Source of the DNA: Ursus arctos
Lineage: Eukaryota > Chordata > Mammalia > Carnivora > Ursidae
Length of the DNA: 64,000 bases
Assembly: GCF_023065955.2 (NCBI RefSeq)
Contig: NW_026623100.1
Location: 66,468,727 to 66,532,726 of the forward strand
Reading direction: 5' to 3'
Numbering within the stretch: the stretch's first letter is position 1; every line of letters starts with the position of its first letter. Below the pieces are notes generated by a model that saw only the letters and a program-made list of their open reading frames with translations, was not told the origin of the DNA and ran no database searches. The translations under genes and the position numbers were made by a program. Shown piece by piece: positions 57,066 through 64,000 of the stretch.

Positions 57066-58499
57066 AGAGTAATGGACTTTTAATCTCTTTTCTTATTATA
57101 CCCCCCTTGCAACTTTCTGTTGTGTTAGTCACCATTCCTTCTATATCTTATCTTTCCTTCCAGATCCATGGGTGTGAGACCTGGGGAAAAAATTAAGATC
57201 TCCTTCTCAGCTCTGATAGTAACACTAAGGTGGTACAGAGACTACGTTGAATTTATGTATGTACGTAATATGTATACACATGTACATGCATCAGGGTGAA
57301 TCACACAGACATCACTGAATATTTAACCATTTTTAACCGACAAAAATGGCAATTCCTTATGGCCCAACCATATGACTTGAAAGCTTTGCCTAGAGCCCTC
57401 CCTGCATAAATCCATCATACAGACTTACAGTTTAGCTCCAAGACACAAACTTACAAAGCAGCCCCACAAACGCTCTCTTATACAGCCTACATATCGCCGT
57501 AAGTGTAAATTCTCATTTACATATTTTACATCTGATCACACGTACGTATAGAAAAACACGAAACGACAAACTCATTCACAAATGTCCTCGCGCACCACAC
57601 ACCCGATCCACACACACAAAACTGACAGATGCACACGACGCCATCTGCACATGCTCTCTCACACACACTCATCAGAACCAACACATTGCTATACACATAG
57701 ACTTCCACAGATATCTTACTTGTCTCCAGATATAGCCAGAACCATTCTCAAGCTGAACAAAGCCAGACATGCATGCACCGTTTTGGGGAACATTCCACCA
57801 CCCCCCACTTTTAATTGGTCTTTTTATAGACCTAGAACACTGGATAACGAAGTGTTATAATTATGTTTAAAATAAGAATTAATAAGCTCTGCGCAAGACC
57901 CGAAGAACTCTACTGCAGGTGAAGTGCGCGTGCCCGGACGCACGGACCCTGGAACAGTCACTGGCACTGCTCGAAGACATTTGCACCTGCTGGCAGGTTC
58001 CACTTGGGAGCTGAGGTCAGCTCATAAGTGAGCTCTAGGTAGTGAGGTGTTAGCATGCCTCATCCAAAGGAAGCCTTTTCTATTTCAAGCCCCTGCCAGG
58101 CCAGCACTCCTGCTGGGTTAAGTAAAATGGAAACCAGTCACGGAGAGGACGAGCAGGAGCTGGTTATGGGGTGGCTTCCCAGTAAGTTATGACAAGCAAT
58201 CTTTGTCACAGTTGTCCTAGGCAGACAGTTGTGTTAGCAGGGAACTGGCGGTGGCTTGAGTGGGATCCGAGAGTATGTTGGGGTGGGAGGAGATGCCAAG
58301 AGTGTCTGCTCCTTGGTGGCACGTGCCTCTTCCCCAGGCTCCAATCCCTTCCTGCTTGCTTCCCCACCACACACTCTGTCTGGTTTCCATGGACACCAAG
58401 ATCTATCACAGCAACAGCACGAGAAACTCTGAGCAGAGAAAACCATCAAGCCAAGGCTGCTTTTTTAGCTCTTAGACCCTTCTGAAAATTAGGTAAGAA
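57066..58499. other. unique non-coding stretch
   Basis: CA-rich words around 57,595-57,680. No repeat, exon or RNA gene recognised in 1.4 kb. Overlapping frames to 98 codons have no domain. Confidence 0.4.
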
Positions 58500-58980
58500 T
58501 TGTTCTTACAAACTTTTTTGTGTTGAAGGGTGGCATACTACAGGGACATGCACAAATCCTTAGTGTGGAGCCCAGGGAATTTTCACGACATGCACACACC
58601 TATGTGACCACCACCCAGACCAAGAAACGAAACGTGACCAGCATCCAGAAGCCCTCTTTACACCCCTTTTCGTTCACTATGCCCAAAGAGAACCCGGATC
58701 TTGACTCCTAATACCACTGATTAGTCTTATCTATTTTTGAATCTTATATAACTGGATCATCCAGTAATACTCTTTTGTGTTTAGTCTCTTAAAATCAACA
58801 TAATTATGAGATTCGTACCAGTAGTACAGTATCGTACAGCAATAGTATAGTATTCCATTGTAAGAATATGCCGCAACTTACCCATTCTGCCACGGCTGGA
58901 CAGATGAGTGGCTTCCAGTTTCCAACTACTACTTATAGGACTGCCACTTCTGCCAGCTGTATGCATCTAGAATCCATAAA
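58500..58980 (-). repeat. L1M 3'-UTR fragment, antisense
   Basis: 'cctatgtgaccaccacccag', 'aaacgtgaccagcatccag', 'tataactggatcatccagta' and 'tagtattccattgtaagaat' in antisense L1M order. Diverged. Confidence 0.6.
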
Positions 58981-59350
58981 GACTTTCAAATCAATAAGAA
59001 AAAATAAACAACACAATAAAACATTGGACAAGATGATTGAACAGACATTTCCCATAAGAGGGAAAGACCTATGAAAAGGCACCCAACCTCATGAGTCATC
59101 AGAGATAGACGAATTGAAACTACAACTAGATACTATTACAAACCTATAAGGGAGGCAAAACGTAACAAACTGACAAAATTCCATGAGAATTTGGAAGAAC
59201 TGGGAACTCTCTAGTCACTGTTGGTGAGTATAAATTGATAAAGCCTACTTTGGAAAGCTGTTTGGTACCACCTACCAAAGCTGAATATATATCTACTCTA
59301 TGACAAAGCAGTTCAGCCCCATTGACATGTGGACACCAATAATTTTGATG
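58981..59350 (+). repeat. L1 ORF2 3'-end fragment, sense
   Basis: 'tcaaatcaataagaaaaaat', 'ggacaagatgattgaacaga', 'catgagtcatcagagataga', 'gtcactgttggtgagtataa' and 'actctatgacaaagcagttc'. Opposite orientation to the L1M piece directly on its left. Confidence 0.7.
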
Positions 59351-59570
59351 GACTTTGCAAAACATTAAAATTGCGTCAAGCTACTAATATGCATGACTAA
59401 TCCATAGCAAATTGGTCATTTTAAATCTTTCCAACACAACCATCAGAGTTCCTATTTTTTAATGATTATCCACAACTCTTGTCAACCTCCCTGCTCTATC
59501 TTGACCCGAACTGCTAAAGAGAGCTGGGCAAAAAGCAGAGTCCTATGGTAGCACTAGTGATTTCCCTCTT
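59351..59570. other. unique non-coding stretch
   Basis: No repeat or exon recognised. Confidence 0.3.
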
Positions 59571-59720
59571 TGAGGGGGGATGTGGGCAGGAGAGAGAATC
59601 CAAAGCAGACTTCACACCCATCTCAGAGCCCGGAGGCGGGGCTTAATCTCAACGTGAGACTATGACCTGAGCTGAAATCAACAGTCAGATGCTTAACTGA
59701 CTGAGCCACCCAGGCACCCC
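59571..59720 (-). repeat. CAN-SINE, antisense, degraded
   Basis: 'gagagaatccaaagcagact', 'gactatgacctgagctgaaa' and head 'gactgagccacccaggcacc'. The tail end is poorly preserved. Confidence 0.85.
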
Positions 59721-59745
59721 CCTTGTTTGCTTCTATTTCTTGTCA

Positions 59746-59835
59746 TTCCCTTCCCTTCCCTTCCCTTCCCTTCCCTTCCCTTCCCTTCCCTTCCCTTCCC
59801 TTCCCTTCCCTTCCCTTCCCTTCCCTTCCCTTCCC
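59746..59835. repeat. (TTCCC)n pentanucleotide satellite, 18 perfect units
   Basis: Ninety bases of uninterrupted ttccc. All pyrimidine on this strand. Starts 25 bases after a SINE head. Confidence 0.98.
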
Positions 59836-60599
59836 GTCTTTCTTTAACTTATTATTAGGCAATTCAGTGCCATTAACCACAACTAGATATGTAAGTGGAA
59901 ACACTGGTTTGGGCCAAAGTCTCTCCTCCCTGGGGGGACTCCAGACCAGTGTGCCTAGAGCACTTGGAGATCTGAGGAAGAGCATTTTAGGCAGAAGGAA
60001 GCTAAGTACAAAGGCCAAGGAGTTCAAATGAACTTGGCATTCCAAGAACATAAGGAAGATGGCATTTGAACTCTTTCTGTAATTCACCTGGTACCCCAGG
60101 ATGTCTCCCCCAAAATTGGCACCTTGCTCTGAGCTCAAATTCTTTCGTGAGCTTAATGGCAATGTCTACCTGTCTACATTACTGAGTATCATCTGCTATA
60201 TATTTCTTAATTGCTACATTCCGCTTCTTATTGGCATCCTTGTTTCATTGCCTTGGCACATTCAAGATGGCTCATTCCCATGGCTGGCAAGTTGGTGTTA
60301 GTTGGCATATGGGAACTCAGCTGCGATTGTGGGTGGGTGTGGAGGACCTCTGCTCCTCTCTATGTGGGCCTCTCCATGAACTGCTGGGGCTTCTTTACAG
60401 TTGATGTCTAGATTCCAAATGAGAGCATTCCAAGAAAACTAGAATTTGCATTGCCTTTTACTAGTTTTCGAAGAGTCATAATGTTAATTATGCCACAGTC
60501 ACAAGACTCCCCAGGTTCAAGGGAGAGGGAATATAGACCCTCCCTCCCATCAAGGGGAGAAGTGTCAGTCCCATTGTAAGACGAGCATGCGGGAACCTT
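59836..60599. other. mostly unique stretch
   Basis: 59,960-60,050 ('gcattttaggcagaaggaag') weakly recalls an old mammalian repeat. No exon recognised. Confidence 0.35.
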
Positions 60600-60885
60600 G
60601 AACTCATTATGCTAAGTGAAATCAGCCGGTCACAAAAGGACAAATACTGTACGATTCCACTCATATGAGACATAGAGACAGAAGTGGAATGGTGGTTGCC
60701 ACGGGCTAGGGGGAGGAAAGATAGGGGATAGAGTGGGTACAGGGTTTTAGTTCGAGAAAATGACAAATTTCTGGAGACGGCTGTTCCTGTGCTAGTGGTT
60801 GTACAACAGTGTGAAACTTAAAAATGGTTAAAATGGCAAATTTTCTGTATATTTTAATTTTACCAAAATAAATCCTATGGGAAGG
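60600..60885 (+). repeat. L1M 3'-UTR fragment
   Basis: 'cattatgctaagtgaaatca', 'tgtacgattccactcatatg', 'tggaatggtggttgccacgg' and 'taaaaatggttaaaatggca' in sense L1M 3'-UTR order, ending at an AAAATAAATCC-like tail. Confidence 0.9.
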
Positions 60886-61320
60886 GAGAAAGTGTCTCAT
60901 CCACATTTGGAAAATGCAGCCTGCCACACAGTCCTTGGGACGGTAGTAGAGTGAGCGTGAAGATGTCTATATGGTATCCTAATATCCACGTCCTTTGATA
61001 CGGTGTTGTGCAGGCTCAGAACTAAAATCCGGAACGCGACTCGGTAAGACAGAAAGGGCTAGGCACAGTCGGCATGTACTCAAGTCCTTTTATTGCTCAG
61101 GAGAAACTCATGCCATGCCAGTCATTTCTACAAGGCTTTTACTCCCCTCCACCACCTGTCTGATTTTTATGACTCTTCAGAATCTCCAGATAGCTGTTTT
61201 GCATTCCCCCCCCCCCGAGTTTATACTTATCAGTGGGACCGTTGGTCTGTAAGGACTTGCAGTGTCACACCGAAGGCAGAACTTCTCAAGCAGTGGAATC
61301 CGTAGATAAAAATTTTTCAT
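60886..61320. other. unique non-coding stretch
   Basis: C run at 61,207-61,216. No repeat or exon recognised. Confidence 0.35.
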
Positions 61321-61324
61321 TTTC

Positions 61325-61850
61325 CATCATTCGTTTTCTATTGCCACGTAACAAATTACCACAAACTTAACTTCAAACAACATGCATTTAATATCTCACA
61401 GTTTTGTAGGTCAGGAGTCCAGGCATGGAGCAGCTAAGTTCTCTAAGCCAGAAATCTCACAAGGCTGCCATCAAGGTATCAGAGAGCTATGTTCTCACCT
61501 GAAGCTCAGGGGCTCTTTCCAATCTCATGAAGGTTTTTGGCAGAATTCAGTTACCTGAGATTGTAGGATCGAGGTGTCCATTTTCTTGCTAGCTGTTGGC
61601 TAGGGGTCGCCCTCAGCTCTGAGAGGCCACTCTTAGGTCCTTGCTATGTGGTGCCTTTCATCTTCAAAGCCAGCAATGGAGAACCTCCGTCATGTTGAAT
61701 CCCTCTCATTCCTTGAATATCTCTTGCCAGAAGAAGCCAGTCCCACTTAAGGACTCACCTGATTAGGTCTGGCCCACGGAGGATAATCTCCCTATCTTGA
61801 TAACAACTGATATTGTTGCTAGAGCTGAAGCCGGGAAAAGGGTCTATGGA
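61325..61850 (+). repeat. old mammalian interspersed repeat
   Basis: 'tctattgccacgtaacaaat', 'atctcacagttttgtaggtc', 'cttgctagctgttggctagg' and 'cctgattaggtctggcccac' follow a common long old mammalian element. Family not named with confidence (LTR-like or DNA element). Confidence 0.55.
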
Positions 61851-62792
61851 ACATTGATTACATTATTCTCTCTACTATTGTCACCATATGAATTCTGTCA
61901 CATAAATTATTCCAGCATGGAAAATGAGACAAAATTTCCAAATGTTTTTTATGAAGCAAGTATAATGTGACTATTTAAACCAGCTAAAGTATCACAAAAT
62001 TACTTAATTTATTATTTTTAAGAATATTATTTAATTCTAATATTAATTAAGAATATTGATGCAAAATTTCTCAAAACGTTACCTTACAGAATTTGGTAAT
62101 ATATAATAAAACTGAGTATGCATTTACCTTTGACCCAGTAATGCTGCTTTTTAAGAAATTTACCCTAACGACATGCCCACAAAAATATGGAAAATACATA
62201 AATGCCCATAAATATATAGATTGTAAGAACCATGGCAAATCTGTACAATGAAGTACTGTTCCACGTGGCTGCAAACAAGAATGAGTATGATCTTTGTGGA
62301 CTAATATGAGTGCTTTCTAGGATATGGTAAGTGAAAAAAGCAAAGCTCAAAAGAACACACACACTTTTGTGTAATAAAGAAGGAGAACTAAGAAAACATA
62401 CATGTAACAGCTTACTTTTTATAAAAAGAAACATAAGAAAGAAGAAACCAGATTCTAGTGTGACTGGTGGACCCCAGGAGGTAGTTGGGAAGAAGGGAAG
62501 AGGATTGGGATGGGGTGACGGTGACACTTTTCTGAGTCTACCAGTTTGTATCATTTTGACCTTTGAAACTACATTCATGTTTTACATATTCAGAAAAATT
62601 AGCAGCATCAACAGTAATGCAGGGGGAAAACTAAAGTAAAGTACAAACAGAAACAAATGAACTAAGTGCATTTCAAATGAAAACTAGAAGCACACCGAAG
62701 AGGGAAAAAGGATTAACCCAATGAACTTTTGAGCATAGTACTTATACTATATGAAAAACTATATTCGTCAGTTTGAGACAAAAATAGCTATA
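61851..62792. other. AT-rich stretch with L1M-like trace
   Basis: 62,190-62,580 ('gcccataaatatatagattg', 'aatgaagtactgttccacgt', 'catacatgtaacagcttact') recalls the sense L1M 3' region. Boundaries unclear. No exon recognised. Confidence 0.4.
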
Positions 62793-62984
62793 AGGGCAGC
62801 CTGGGGGGCTCAGTTGGTTAAGCGGCTGCCTTCTGCTCATGTCTTGATCTCAGCGTCCCAGGATCCAGTCCTGCATCGGGCTCCCTGCTCAGTGGAGAGC
62901 CTGCTTCTCCCTCTCCTCCCCACCAGTGCTTTCTGTCACTCTTTCTGTCTCTCTCTCTCAAATAAATAATTAAAATCTTTATTA
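62793..62984 (+). repeat. CAN-SINE with target-site duplication
   Basis: Head 'agggcagcctggggggctcag', 'gggctccctgctcagtggag', CT-rich middle and tail aaataaataattaaaatctt. The perfect 13-base duplication aaaaatagctata is at 62,780-62,792 and 62,985-62,997. Confidence 0.97.
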
Positions 62985-62997
62985 AAAAATAGCTATA

Positions 62998-63249
62998 AAA
63001 ATATGTCAACATATACTGAATTCTAGTTTGGAATGTTTCCCTTTTTTGAAATGGTATGGATTAGCAATTCTGAAACTACCTCCTTGTGTACTGTGATTGG
63101 GCAAATGAGTAAATATATTGAAGGTAATGAGAGCCAGGTTTCTCACTGTTGAAGCAGAGAGTTATAAATATGGACAGGGGAATGAATTCTGTCATGCTAA
63201 AACGGATTGGGGATATCAGTGTGGACTATGTGTTAATATATGGATTTAG

Positions 63250-63250
<1 letters not shown>
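62998..63250. other. unique non-coding stretch
   Basis: AT-rich. No repeat or exon recognised. Confidence 0.3.

Positions 63251-63296
<46 letters not shown>
63251..63296. repeat. (TG)n microsatellite
   Basis: Twenty-three perfect TG repeats. Confidence 0.97.
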
Positions 63297-63297
<1 letters not shown>

Positions 63298-64000
63298 CTC
63301 AGTCGACTGAAAGGGCCCAAAGCAAAGGCACCCAGATCAACGAACACACCTAGCACCCAAATCTTGGTTTCCAAATACCATTCTCCACTAAAAGGACCTA
63401 GGGATCCAGGTCTCATTGTGCCAGAAAGCACAGAAGTACTCAAAAACAAAAAATGGTGGAGACATATCAAAAAGACATAAGCCAGCTTTTAGCATCAAAA
63501 TAAATAATAGTAATAACAGCATATTCAAGGAGTAAAATAAGCATATCCAAGGGCATCCTGATAAAAATTAATAAATGAATGAATGAGTAAGGTAAGCTCT
63601 TCCTTATGGTAGACTGCTAAGTAATAAATGTGGGAGAAATAATGGAGTTTTAAAAAATCACCATTTTTCATCCATCATAGCAATAATCTCTTCAGGCATG
63701 AATCCTCATTGGATTCTGAAACTTTATGAGTGAAAGTCCAATGCAGAAAGGATATCTATATAATTTCAAAGTATCCCCTTACAAATTACTTATGACAAAG
63801 GGAAAAAATCACTTTATTGTGAATTAACCTAGTAAGCACTGCACCTTAACTAACTAAAGTTAACATTACTAATAAATGGAACAAATTGACATCAACGATT
63901 TTCTAATATGATACCCTTAAAAAAACACAATGTCTTTCCTGTGGTATTTTAGCCAAACATTATTGAATCTAATTATAAGAGTATATCAAACAAAAACAGG
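63297..64000. other. AT-rich unique stretch
   Basis: No repeat, exon or RNA gene recognised to the end of the window. Confidence 0.35.

Noticed and set aside
1807..62984. tRNA-like heads of the CAN-SINEs as tRNA genes
   Set aside because: They are followed by SINE middles and A-tails, several have target-site duplications, and none forms a separate intact tRNA unit that I can support.
63290..63320. SINE-head-like words (tggctcagtcga) right after the (TG)n tract
   Set aside because: The similarity stops after about a dozen bases and no SINE middle or tail follows. Probably chance.
1..64000. CRISPR arrays, operons, phage or plasmid modules
   Set aside because: No spaced direct-repeat arrays, no dense coding and no bacterial signals. 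Repeat content is unmistakably mammalian.

Overview
The window reads as non-coding DNA from a carnivore nuclear genome, most likely an arctoid caniform (bear/panda, pinniped or mustelid group). The evidence is about two dozen tRNA-derived CAN-SINEs on both strands. They share the 5' head gcgcctgggtggctcag, a C/T-rich middle that in the youngest copies reads tgttccctctctcgctgg, and an A-rich aaataaataaaatcttt tail. The younger middle type is, from memory, typical of panda/bear-like genomes. Old mammalian layers lie underneath: MIR, L2, L1M 3' ends and MER2/Tigger-type DNA transposons. No prokaryotic, phage, plasmid or organellar signal was seen.

Layout. 1-12 kb: MIR and other ancient repeats, a very short young L1 stub with target-site duplication (5.5 kb), small CpG-rich patches (8.7 and 10.7-11.1 kb) and a 70-bp tandem duplication (10.06-10.20 kb). 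12-20 kb: an antisense L1 split by a SINE, several SINEs with clear target-site duplications, and a three-layer nest of insertions at 18.96-19.36 kb. 20-24.7 kb: an L1M fragment, two (TG/CA)n tracts and mostly unique sequence. 24.78-25.90 kb: the only strong CpG island, with clustered GC boxes and a candidate minus-strand splice donor at 25,371. It is the one place where a gene probably starts. 26-38.7 kb: SINEs, a sense L1 (30.5-32.0 kb) split by a SINE, and AT-rich unique sequence. 38.7-48 kb: a near-complete MER2-like element, a Tigger-like element, L1M and L2 remnants, and a 13-bp minisatellite (43.34 kb). 48-64 kb: a second GC-rich stretch (48.54-48.84 kb), more L1/L2/SINE pieces, and satellite-like pyrimidine and (TG)n tracts.

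I recognise no protein-coding exon, structural RNA gene or CRISPR array. The open frames that exist are short or low-complexity, or they run through repeats and the CpG island. The best reading is an intergenic and/or first-intron region around one CpG-island promoter, probably firing leftwards on the minus strand. The identity of that gene cannot be settled from this window. No new multi-gene system is visible. The most informative observations are insertion chronology (target-site duplications and nesting), the promoter island and a few recent tandem duplications.
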